This document shows positions 23,731 to 30,470 of a stretch of 35,899 nucleotides of DNA, piece by piece; the stretch's first letter is position 1; each line of letters starts with the position of its first letter. A model generated the notes under the pieces. That model was not told the DNA's origin. It was given only the letters and a program-made list of their open reading frames with translations, and searched no databases. Position numbers and translations under genes: made by a program. Origin of the DNA: JAKFWI01 sp031398975 (GTDB lineage Bacteria > Pseudomonadota > Alphaproteobacteria > Caulobacterales > Aquidulcibacteraceae); contig JANNOI010000058.1 in assembly GCA_031398975.1 (NCBI GenBank), forward strand, positions 1-35,899, in the 5' to 3' direction.

Positions 23731-25530
23731 TTAGGAAAGCGTTAGGGTTAATGCCGGGTTGAGCGATGCAAATTTTTCGCGCCCCGATCCGCGCGGGGCG
23801 GGAGTTTCCGCCAAGGCGGCGGCCGCGGCGGCGAAGGGCGTCTCCCACCGCCCTTCCGGCCCGCCGGTGAAGGTGCGCGAGGTGGGATACCAAGGCGAGC
23901 CGTCCGTCCCCAGCATCGTCCAGGATCCGTAGCGGTGCACGAACCACACCGCCCCCCCGCACGCGGCCGCCAGATTGGAGGAGGCGTTCATCGGCGCGAT
24001 CACGAGGTCGAGCGCGACGCCCGCCGCCGCCACGCCTTCGAGATCGTCGCGGAGATCGAGATCGGGGATCGCGCGCAGCTCCACCCCCCACTTCTCGCGG
24101 GCGCACTCGGCCTCGGCTTCGGTATCGCCGTACTGCAGGCTGAACACGCTGGTTCCGGGGCGGCGCAGCACCGGCTCCCACAGCGAAAACGGCGCGAAAT
24201 AGCGCGCCCGCTTGGGCGTCATCACCAGGCTTTTCCAGGCGATCCCGATCTTGAGCCCGGGCGCATGCGCGATGGCGGCGGCGATCGCGCGCACGCGCTC
24301 CGGGTCGGGCGTCAGGAACGCGCCCGCGACGGGAAAGGCTGCGACCTTGGGGCGGAAGGCGGCGGCGACATCGGCCATCGGCGCCCAATATTCCACGCCC
24401 TCCCAACCCTCCGGATCGGCGAGCATCCGCACCTTGCGCGACCCGCTGCGGCCGGTGGCGTGCGCGATCACCCGGGCGGCGGGGAAGGAGCGCTGGAACA
24501 GCGAAACGAGGCGCGCCTCGCACGCGATCGTGACTTGGCCAGCGGCCGCGATCGCATCGGGCGCGGCGTTCATGAACAACACTTCGTCCCCCAGCCCCTG
24601 TTCGCCCAGGATCAGGAGATGCCGGCCGGCGAGCGGCTGCCCCGACCAGCGCGCGCGCGACGTCTGGAAACCCAGAGCCTCGGGGTCGGAAGGGTGCAGC
24701 CGCGCCGCATAATCCTCCCACCCCTCTTCGAGCCGGCCCGCCCCGAACCGCGCCATCGCGCGCGCATGGCGCATCTGGGTGCGGTCTGCGATCGAGCGGG
24801 CGTCGCGCACGGCGTGATCGAGAGCCTCGCAGGCCTCCCTGTACCGGGCCAGATCGGTGAGGCTCGAGCCCAGATTGTGGTAGCCGCGGGCGAACACAGG
24901 CTTCAGCCGCACCGCCTCGGCGATGAAGGTGACCGCCTCCTCGGGGGAGCCCTGCTCCTGGCAGACCGTGCCCAGCGTGTTCCAGAGATCGGGCGTGGCA
25001 GGCGCGGCGAGGATCGCCGGGCGCAGCAGCGCGATCGCCTCGTCGAACCGGCCCTGGTCGCGCAGCACCCCGCCCAGATTGGCGACGTGGGAGGGGTCTT
25101 TGGCGTCCAGCGCGATCGCCACGCGTAGGAAACGCTCGGCCAGATCGAGCTCGCGCTGGCGGTGCGCCACCCCGCCGAGCAATCCCGCGATCACCGCGTC
25201 CTGCGGGGAGAGCGCCACCGCCTGCGCATAGAATTCGAGCGCCTCCTGCAGCCGGCCCAGATGATCGAGCGCCACCGCGCCCGCTAGGCACGCCGCAAGG
25301 CTTTGCGTGTCCCCGACCAGGGCCTTCAGCGCCAGCCGCAAGCCCTCCTCATAGCGCTCCGCATTGACAGCGTTGACGGCCGCGGCCGCCAGCGCGTCAG
25401 CTTGGCCGGGGGGCCGCGCGCGATCGCGGCGTGTGCGTTTGAGGGCGGCCTTGAGGGCCTGCTTATGGGCTGCGCTCAAGCCGGGCGAGACGGGGGCTTC
25501 TGCGGGCGCGGTTTCGGGGACGGGCGGCAT
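23731..25530 (-). CDS. flmG: TPR flagellin glycosyltransferase FlmG
   Basis: A 599-residue protein of the FlmG type. In Caulobacter FlmG binds flagellin through its TPR region and transfers pseudaminic acid to it. Residues 50-265 hold about six TPR-like repeats (for example VANLGGVLRDQGRFDEAIALLR, LWNTLGTVCQEQGSPEEAV, YHNLGSSLTDLARYREACEAL). From about residue 298 there is a GT-B-like domain starting HLLILGEQGLGDEVLFMNAAPD and including IGIAWKSLVM, VFSLQYGD and the donor-site-like APMNASSNLAAACGGAVWFVHRYGSWTMLG. ATG 25530 follows an Arg-rich unrelated frame. It precedes the flagellin-like gene by 73 bases and is divergent from the sugar-synthesis genes, a direct link of transferase, acceptor and donor pathway. 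Confidence 0.9.
   Translation of the reverse strand: MPPVPETAPAEAPVSPGLSAAHKQALKAALKRTRRDRARPPGQADALAAAAVNAVNAERYEEGLRLALKALVGDTQSLAACLAGAVALDHLGRLQEALEFYAQAVALSPQDAVIAGLLGGVAHRQRELDLAERFLRVAIALDAKDPSHVANLGGVLRDQGRFDEAIALLRPAILAAPATPDLWNTLGTVCQEQGSPEEAVTFIAEAVRLKPVFARGYHNLGSSLTDLARYREACEALDHAVRDARSIADRTQMRHARAMARFGAGRLEEGWEDYAARLHPSDPEALGFQTSRARWSGQPLAGRHLLILGEQGLGDEVLFMNAAPDAIAAAGQVTIACEARLVSLFQRSFPAARVIAHATGRSGSRKVRMLADPEGWEGVEYWAPMADVAAAFRPKVAAFPVAGAFLTPDPERVRAIAAAIAHAPGLKIGIAWKSLVMTPKRARYFAPFSLWEPVLRRPGTSVFSLQYGDTEAEAECAREKWGVELRAIPDLDLRDDLEGVAAAGVALDLVIAPMNASSNLAAACGGAVWFVHRYGSWTMLGTDGSPWYPTSRTFTGGPEGRWETPFAAAAAALAETPAPRGSGREKFASLNPALTLTLS
23748..23762 (-). promoter_or_regulatory. CtrA-like box upstream of the flagellin-like gene
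   Basis: TTAA-N7-TTGA (23748-23751 and 23759-23762), one mismatch from the CtrA consensus TTAA-N7-TTAA. It lies in the last codons of flmG, about 90 bases before the flagellin-like start on the minus strand. The position suits an activator of that gene. Confidence 0.35.
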
Positions 25531-25568
25531 GGGGCGGCTCCTGCACGCCTCTTGTTCGGCGCGCCGGC

Positions 25569-25583
25569 TTAACGGGATATTGA
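25569..25583. promoter_or_regulatory. CtrA-like box between flmG and the cytidylyltransferase gene
   Basis: TTAA-N7-TTGA (25569-25572 and 25580-25583), one mismatch from the CtrA consensus, within the 78-base gap separating the divergent flmG (-) and spsF-type (+) starts. It could control both directions. Confidence 0.45.
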
Positions 25584-25608
25584 CGCGCCTAGGCCCACGC
25601 TTGCGCCC

Positions 25609-26394
25609 ATGAGCGCCGCCGTGATCGTACAAGCCCGCTGGGCCTCCACCCGCCTGGCGGGCAAAGCCTTGGCGCCGCTGGGCGGGGCTAGCGTGCTGGC
25701 GCGGGTGCTGGCCCGGTGCGCCGCGATCCCGGGCGTGGCCCAGGTCGTGTGCGCCGTCCCCGACGGGCGCGCGTGCGAGCCTGTGGGGGAGGAGGCGGCC
25801 GCGTGCGGGGCGATCGTGATTCGCGGGCCCGAGCACGACGTGCTGGCCCGCTACGCCAAGGCCGCAAGCGTGGTCGGCGCGGAAACCGTGCTGCGCGTCA
25901 CCTCCGACTGCCCCTTCGTGGACCCGGTCATTTGCGGGCGCGTGCTTACCCTGCTGCACGAAAGCGGCGCCGATTACGCCTGCAACGGCATGCCCGCGTC
26001 CTGGCCGCACGGGCTCGATTGCGAAGCGTTTCCCGCGCGCCTGCTGCATTGGGCGGACGCGTTGGCGCAGACGCCCGCGGAACGCGAGCATGTTACGCCC
26101 TGGCTGCGCACCCATTCGGGCCTCGTGAAAGCCTCCCTCACCGGCCCGGGCGGGGCGCTGGCCGCGCTGCGCTGGACGGTGGATTACCCGGAGGATCTCG
26201 CGTTCGCCCGGGGCGTGTTCGCAGCGCTCGGGGAGAGGGCGGCCACGGTGGGCGCGGCGGAGCTTGCCGGCCTCTGCCTGCGCCGGCCCGACCTTCCGGC
26301 CCTGAACGCCGCGCGCGTGGACCGGACGCGCCTCGCCCCCGCCGCCGCGCCCGTGGCCGATATCCGCACCCCGCCGCAGGAATTGGCGGCATGA
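25609..26394 (+). CDS. SpsF-type cytidylyltransferase (CMP-nonulosonate activation)
   Basis: A 261-residue protein of the SpsF (spore coat polysaccharide) cytidylyltransferase family. The nucleotide-binding start is VIVQARWASTRLAGKALAPLGG, in the QARxxSTRLxGK pattern, followed by GPEHDVLARYAKAA, RVTSDCPFVDP and the late AEREHVTPWLR and LRWTVDYPEDLAFAR blocks that define the family. In nonulosonic-acid loci this family takes the place of PseF/NeuA and activates the sugar with CTP to a CMP-sugar. It overlaps pseC by four bases (ATGA), so they form an operon. Substrate assignment is by context, not direct evidence. Confidence 0.88.
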   Translation: MSAAVIVQARWASTRLAGKALAPLGGASVLARVLARCAAIPGVAQVVCAVPDGRACEPVGEEAAACGAIVIRGPEHDVLARYAKAASVVGAETVLRVTSDCPFVDPVICGRVLTLLHESGADYACNGMPASWPHGLDCEAFPARLLHWADALAQTPAEREHVTPWLRTHSGLVKASLTGPGGALAALRWTVDYPEDLAFARGVFAALGERAATVGAAELAGLCLRRPDLPALNAARVDRTRLAPAAAPVADIRTPPQELAA

Positions 26395-27617
26395 GAAGCC
26401 AGACGGCCCGGCAGCAGGGCGGCCCGTCCCTGCACGCGCTCGCGCCTGCGCCGTTCCTGCCGTATGGCCGCCAAAGCATCGACGAGGCCGATATCGCCGC
26501 CGTCGCCGCCGTGCTGCGCAGCGACCACCTGACCACCGGCCCCGCAATTCCCGCCTTCGAGCAGGCCTTGGCCCGCGCCGTCCAAGCCCCCCACGCGATC
26601 GCCTGCGCCAACGGCACCGCTGCGCTCCACCTCGTCCTGCTGGCGCTGGGCGTGCGGGCCGGGGACGCAGTGATCGCGCCCGCGATCACATTCGCGGCCA
26701 CCGCCAACGCCGCCCGCTTCGTGGGCGCGGACGTGGTGTTCGCCGATGTCGATCCCGACACCGCGCTGATGCGCCCCGACACGCTGCGCGCCGCGCTCGC
26801 GCGGGCGGGAAAGCGGCCGGTGCGGGCGGTGATGGCGGTGCATTATGGCGGGGCGTGCGCGCCGGTGGCGGAGCTGGCCGCGATCGCGCGCGGGGTCGGC
26901 GCACATCTGGTGGAGGATGCCTGCCACGCCCTGGGCGCGCGCCACGCCGGGGGGGTCGTCGGCGATTGCCGCCATTCCGCCGCGGCGGTTTTTTCCTTCC
27001 ATCCCGTCAAGACCATCGCGACCGGCGAGGGCGGCATGGTGACCACGACGGACCCCGACTTGGCCCGGCGCCTCGCCCTCTTCCGCAGCCACGGGATCGT
27101 GCGCGAGCCGGGCGCGTTCGAAGACGCCGCCTTGAGCCGCGACGTCGATGGAGAGGCCGCGCCCTGGGCCTATGAGCTGCAGATGCTCGGCTACAATTAC
27201 CGGCTCAGCGACATCCACGCCGCGCTCGGCCTGTCCCAACTCGGCAAACTCGAGCGCTTCGTCGCGGCGCGCCGGGCGCTGCGGCAGGCCTATGCGCGCG
27301 CGCTGCCGCGCGGGGTTGCGCTTGCGCCGATGCCCGAGGGCGCGGGCCCGCACCTGTGCGTGGCGCTGATCGATTTCCAAGCAGCAGATATCACCCGCGC
27401 GCAGGTGATGGCCGCGCTCAAGGCCGAAGGGATCGGCACGCAGGTGCATTACATCCCGCTGCACAGACAGCCCTATTACCGCGCCCTCTACGGCCCGCTA
27501 GACCTTCCGGGGGCGGAGCGTTTCTACGCGCGCTGTTTGTCCCTGCCGCTTTTCCCGGACATGACGGAGGACGACGTCTCCCGCGTCTGCGATGCGCTGG
27601 GGCGGGTTCTGCGCTAG
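26391..27617 (+). CDS. pseC: UDP-4-amino-4,6-dideoxy-L-AltNAc transaminase PseC
   Basis: A 408-residue PLP aminotransferase of the DegT/DnrJ/EryC1 group, PseC branch. In pseudaminic-acid synthesis it aminates the 4-keto sugar made by PseB. Motifs: FLPYGRQSIDEADIAAV at the start, DHLTTGPAIPAFEQALA, ACANGTAALHLVLLALG, VEDACHALGA and the PLP lysine K207 in SFHPVKTIATGEGGMV. The C-terminal QVHYIPLHRQPYYR segment is typical of PseC. ATG 26391 overlaps the cytidylyltransferase stop. Its stop shares a CTAG with the stop of the convergent pseI. PseB is not in the window. Confidence 0.94.
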   Translation: MRSQTARQQGGPSLHALAPAPFLPYGRQSIDEADIAAVAAVLRSDHLTTGPAIPAFEQALARAVQAPHAIACANGTAALHLVLLALGVRAGDAVIAPAITFAATANAARFVGADVVFADVDPDTALMRPDTLRAALARAGKRPVRAVMAVHYGGACAPVAELAAIARGVGAHLVEDACHALGARHAGGVVGDCRHSAAAVFSFHPVKTIATGEGGMVTTTDPDLARRLALFRSHGIVREPGAFEDAALSRDVDGEAAPWAYELQMLGYNYRLSDIHAALGLSQLGKLERFVAARRALRQAYARALPRGVALAPMPEGAGPHLCVALIDFQAADITRAQVMAALKAEGIGTQVHYIPLHRQPYYRALYGPLDLPGAERFYARCLSLPLFPDMTEDDVSRVCDALGRVLR

Positions 27618-28669
27618 GCCAGCATGTCCCAGGCGAGGGGCTCGCCATAGGCGATCGCGCGGCGCGCGCGCCGGCCCAACACGGCGGGCAGATGTCTGGG
27701 CGCGAGCCCATATCCCGGCCGGATCGAACGGACATTCGCCGCGCTCAACGTTTCCCCCGCCGCGATGGGGGCCACTGCATAGAGCGAACGGCGATAGACT
27801 TTGGACCCCCGCTCCGTTTCCCCCCGCGCATAATCCACCCGCCCGACAGCCGCATGCGCGGCGCGGCAATCGCGCACCAGCCGCTCCAATTCCGCAGGCT
27901 CTAAGGAAAACTCCGCGTCCACGCCGCCATCGGCGCGCCGCAGGCACACATGCTTTTCCACAAACGCCGCCCCCAGCGCCACCGCCGCCACCGCCGCCGC
28001 CGTGCCGGGCGTATGGTCGGACAATCCGGCCACCACATCGAAAGCGGCGCCGAGATGGGCGATGACGGCGAGGTTTGCGTCTTCATAGGCGGCGGGGTAG
28101 GCCGAGACGCAATGCAACGCGATCACCCCGCCCGCGCCATGCTCCCGCGCGGTCCGGACCGCCTCGCCGATCTCGCCCAGACTGGCCATGCCGGTGGAGA
28201 GAATGAGCGGCTTTCCCGTGGCGGCCGCGCGCGCGATGAGCGGCAGATCGACGATCTCGAACGAGGCGATTTTGTAGGCCGGCGCATCGAGCCCCTCGAG
28301 CAGATCGATGGCGGTTTCGTCAAACGGGCTGGAAAAGATTGCGACCCCCAGTTCGCGCGCGCGGTCAAACAAGGGCCGATGCCACGCGAAGGGGGTATGG
28401 GCCTCTGCATAGAGATCGTGCAGCGTGCGCCCGGCCCATAAGCCTTGCGTGATCGTGAAGCCCGGGCCGTCATGGGCGATGGTGAGGGTGTCGGGCGTGT
28501 AGGTCTGCAGCTTGACCGCGTCCGCGCCGGCGGCGGCGGCGGCCTCGAGCAGGGCGAGCGCGCCTTGCAGCGTGCCCCCATGATTGCCCGAAAGCTCCCC
28601 CACCACATAAGGCGGAAACCCTCGGCCGATGGGGCGGCCCGCAATGCGCACGCACGCGCCGTCAGACAT
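27614..28669 (-). CDS. pseI: Pseudaminic acid synthase PseI (NeuB family)
   Basis: A 351-residue enzyme condensing a 6-deoxy-diacetamido hexose with phosphoenolpyruvate to a nonulosonic acid. The TIM-barrel part has VVGELSGNHGGTLQ, GADAVKLQTYTPDT, SSPFDETAIDLLE, YKIASFEIVDLPLI, LSTGMASLGEI, ALHCVSAYPA and GLSDHTPG followed by FVEKHVCLRRADGGVDAEFSL in two blocks. The C-terminal SAF (antifreeze-like) domain covers about residues 290-350 (RRSLYAVAPIAAGETLSAANVRSIRPG). The pattern favours PseI over NeuB or LegI, supported by PseC and PseH next door. ATG 28669 is clear. It is divergent from the dioxygenase-acetyltransferase fusion and shares a CtrA box with it. Confidence 0.93.
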   Translation of the reverse strand: MSDGACVRIAGRPIGRGFPPYVVGELSGNHGGTLQGALALLEAAAAAGADAVKLQTYTPDTLTIAHDGPGFTITQGLWAGRTLHDLYAEAHTPFAWHRPLFDRARELGVAIFSSPFDETAIDLLEGLDAPAYKIASFEIVDLPLIARAAATGKPLILSTGMASLGEIGEAVRTAREHGAGGVIALHCVSAYPAAYEDANLAVIAHLGAAFDVVAGLSDHTPGTAAAVAAVALGAAFVEKHVCLRRADGGVDAEFSLEPAELERLVRDCRAAHAAVGRVDYARGETERGSKVYRRSLYAVAPIAAGETLSAANVRSIRPGYGLAPRHLPAVLGRRARRAIAYGEPLAWDMLA

Positions 28670-28679
28670 GACAAGCCCT

Positions 28680-28694
28680 TTAATCCAGCCTTAA
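28680..28694. promoter_or_regulatory. Perfect CtrA-type box TTAA-N7-TTAA between divergent pse genes
   Basis: TTAA at 28680-28683 and TTAA at 28691-28694, exact consensus spacing of seven. It is inside the 69-base gap between pseI (-) and the PhyH-PseH fusion (+). In a G+C-rich genome such a site is rare. CtrA controls flagellar genes in Caulobacter and many alphaproteobacteria, so cell-cycle regulation of sugar synthesis is plausible. Confidence 0.65.
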
Positions 28695-28738
28695 ACATAA
28701 GGCCCCAAACGTAAACGCTGTGTGCACGGGGGCATGGC

Positions 28739-30361
28739 ATGACAGCGCTTGCGGCGATCCAGACGGGGCCGGCCGATGCGGTCGTGGCTTCCCTCTTGCG
28801 GGACGGCTATCACGCCTTCGGCGAGGCGCTGGACGCCCGCGCGGCGGACGCGCTCCTGAAGGCGGTGCGCGCGGCGCGAACCTTCGGGCCGGACTTGTTT
28901 CTTTCCCAAGAGGCGTTCGAGGCTGATCCGCGCTTCAAGGGCGTGAACCCCGAGCCCGGCCGCAACCTCACCGAGCGGTTCGAGCCGCTTTTGGGCTTTG
29001 TGGAGCGGGCCCCGGTTCTGACTTCGGCGCTCGCGCTTCTGCTGGGGCCGGACTATCGCCTGCTGGACCGGAAGTTCGTGTGCGGGGCGCCGCGCCGCTG
29101 GCTTGCGCCCTGGCTGCTGGAGCGGCTTGGCGGGGGCGCGGTCAACAATCTGGGCGCCTATATCAAGCCCGCGTACCGCGACATCACCTATTTCCACGGC
29201 ATCGATTTCCACCAGGACGTGATCGACCATCCCGGCCGCGCGGGAGACTTCGTGACGCTCTATGTCTATCTCCATCCGGTCACAGCCGCCGATGCGCCGC
29301 TGCACGTCTTGGCCGGCTCCCACCGCTTCGCGGCCACCGTGTTTCCCCACCTTCTGAACCGTAAAAGCCCCGGCGTTTGGACCTATGAGGACGGGCGGGG
29401 CAACGCCGCAGACGTGCAAGAGACCATCCTCACTGGCGGGGCCGGGTACGCGGCGCTTTGGCACGCCTGCACCCTGCACGCGACCGCCCCTCCGCGCGGC
29501 GAGGAGGAGCGCTTGTCCCTGCGCTATGTCTTTACGCGCGGCGAAAGCGGCGCGGGCGCGATCGAGCGCGTGAACGCGGGCCTGCGCGGCCCCCTTGCGC
29601 TGAAAGCCACCCGCGCCGATCTCGACGCGCGCGGCCGGGCGCGGGTGAAGGGCAATCATGTGGCCTCCGCCCCGGCCGGCGGGCCGGAGGCGGCGGGCGC
29701 GGAATGGCGCCTGCCCCACGCCGATGCGCTGAAAGCCTTCGCGGCCCCAGCGAGCGTCTCGCGTGCGCGGCTGAAACCAGACAAGCCCGCCAGCGTCGCG
29801 CTGCGCCGGTTGCGCGCCGATGACGGCGCCCTCGTGCTCTCCTGGCGCAATCGCCCGCACGTGGCGAAGGCGATGTACACCGATCATCTGATCACCCCGG
29901 ACGAACACGCCGCCTGGTTCCGCCGCACCCTGTGCGATGCAAGCCGGCGCGCCTTCGTGATCGAAGCGGACGGGGCGCCCGCGGGCTGTGCGGCCTTCAC
30001 CGACATCGCGCCCCGCCATGGGCGCGCAGCCTGGGCCTTCTATCTCGGAGAACCCGAGGCGCTCGGGCGCGGCATTGGAACGTATACGGAATATCTCCTG
30101 CTGCGCCACGGGTTCGAGCGGCTGAAACTGCGCAAGCTCACCTGCGAGGTCCTCGCGGACAATGGCGCGGTGGCCGCCCTGCACGAGCGCTTCGGCTTCA
30201 CCCGCGAAGCCCTGCTGCGCGGGCATGTAGTCAAGAACGGCGCGCCCGCAGACGTGATCGGGCTGGGCCTCCACGCCGAAGACTGGGCCCGCGCGCGGCC
30301 GGGGATCGAGCACACGTTGGCCGCAAGGGGCTTTGCGCTGCCTGCGCACGCGCCGGATTGA
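28739..30361 (+). CDS. PhyH-family dioxygenase fused to PseH-type N-acetyltransferase
   Basis: A 540-residue two-domain protein. Residues about 10-280 are a phytanoyl-CoA dioxygenase (PhyH) family Fe(II)/2-oxoglutarate oxygenase. Iron ligands are H158 and D160 (FHQDVIDHPGRAGD) and H247 (LHATAPPR), with 2-oxoglutarate-binding R258; the spacings (89 and 11) equal those I recall for human PAHX. Residues about 350-515 are a GNAT acetyltransferase matching PseH, with ALRRLRADDGALVLSWRN, KAMYTDHLITPDEHAAWF, the acetyl-CoA loop GRGIGTYTEYLLLRHGFE and VLADNGAVAALHERFGF. PseH acetylates the C4 amine of the PseC product. The oxygenase may hydroxylate or oxidise the same sugar. The frame is continuous through the linker (about 280-350). 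ATG 28739 has GGGGG upstream. Confidence 0.9.
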   Translation: MTALAAIQTGPADAVVASLLRDGYHAFGEALDARAADALLKAVRAARTFGPDLFLSQEAFEADPRFKGVNPEPGRNLTERFEPLLGFVERAPVLTSALALLLGPDYRLLDRKFVCGAPRRWLAPWLLERLGGGAVNNLGAYIKPAYRDITYFHGIDFHQDVIDHPGRAGDFVTLYVYLHPVTAADAPLHVLAGSHRFAATVFPHLLNRKSPGVWTYEDGRGNAADVQETILTGGAGYAALWHACTLHATAPPRGEEERLSLRYVFTRGESGAGAIERVNAGLRGPLALKATRADLDARGRARVKGNHVASAPAGGPEAAGAEWRLPHADALKAFAAPASVSRARLKPDKPASVALRRLRADDGALVLSWRNRPHVAKAMYTDHLITPDEHAAWFRRTLCDASRRAFVIEADGAPAGCAAFTDIAPRHGRAAWAFYLGEPEALGRGIGTYTEYLLLRHGFERLKLRKLTCEVLADNGAVAALHERFGFTREALLRGHVVKNGAPADVIGLGLHAEDWARARPGIEHTLAARGFALPAHAPD

Positions 30362-30367
30362 GCTGAA

Positions 30368-30467
30368 GCATTTTCCGATGCAGTGGACGCCGATTAATCG
30401 TCAGAAAATGCGACCAAACAAACACCTAGAGCCCCGATCCGATTTTATCGGATCGAAATAGGCTCTA
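30368..30467. repeat. Mosaic interspersed palindromic repeat, probable two-way terminator
   Basis: Two stem units in tandem. Unit 1: GCATTTTCCGA (30368-30378) with TCAGAAAATGC (30401-30411), one mismatch. A GACCAAACAAACAC linker follows. Unit 2: TAGAGCC (30427-30433) with GGCTCTA (30461-30467), enclosing the perfect stem CGATCCGAT/ATCGGATCG (30435-30443, 30447-30455). From memory, the layout and linker match mosaic intergenic elements widespread in Rhizobiales. It fills the gap between the convergent fusion gene and pyk and is likely to stop transcription from both sides. Confidence 0.7.
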
Positions 30468-30470
30468 AAT

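Noticed and set aside
23768..23785. Sigma-54-like promoter (GGCGCG...TTTGCA) upstream of the flagellin-like gene
   Set aside because: Spacing between the GG and GC elements is one base too long and it lies inside flmG coding sequence.
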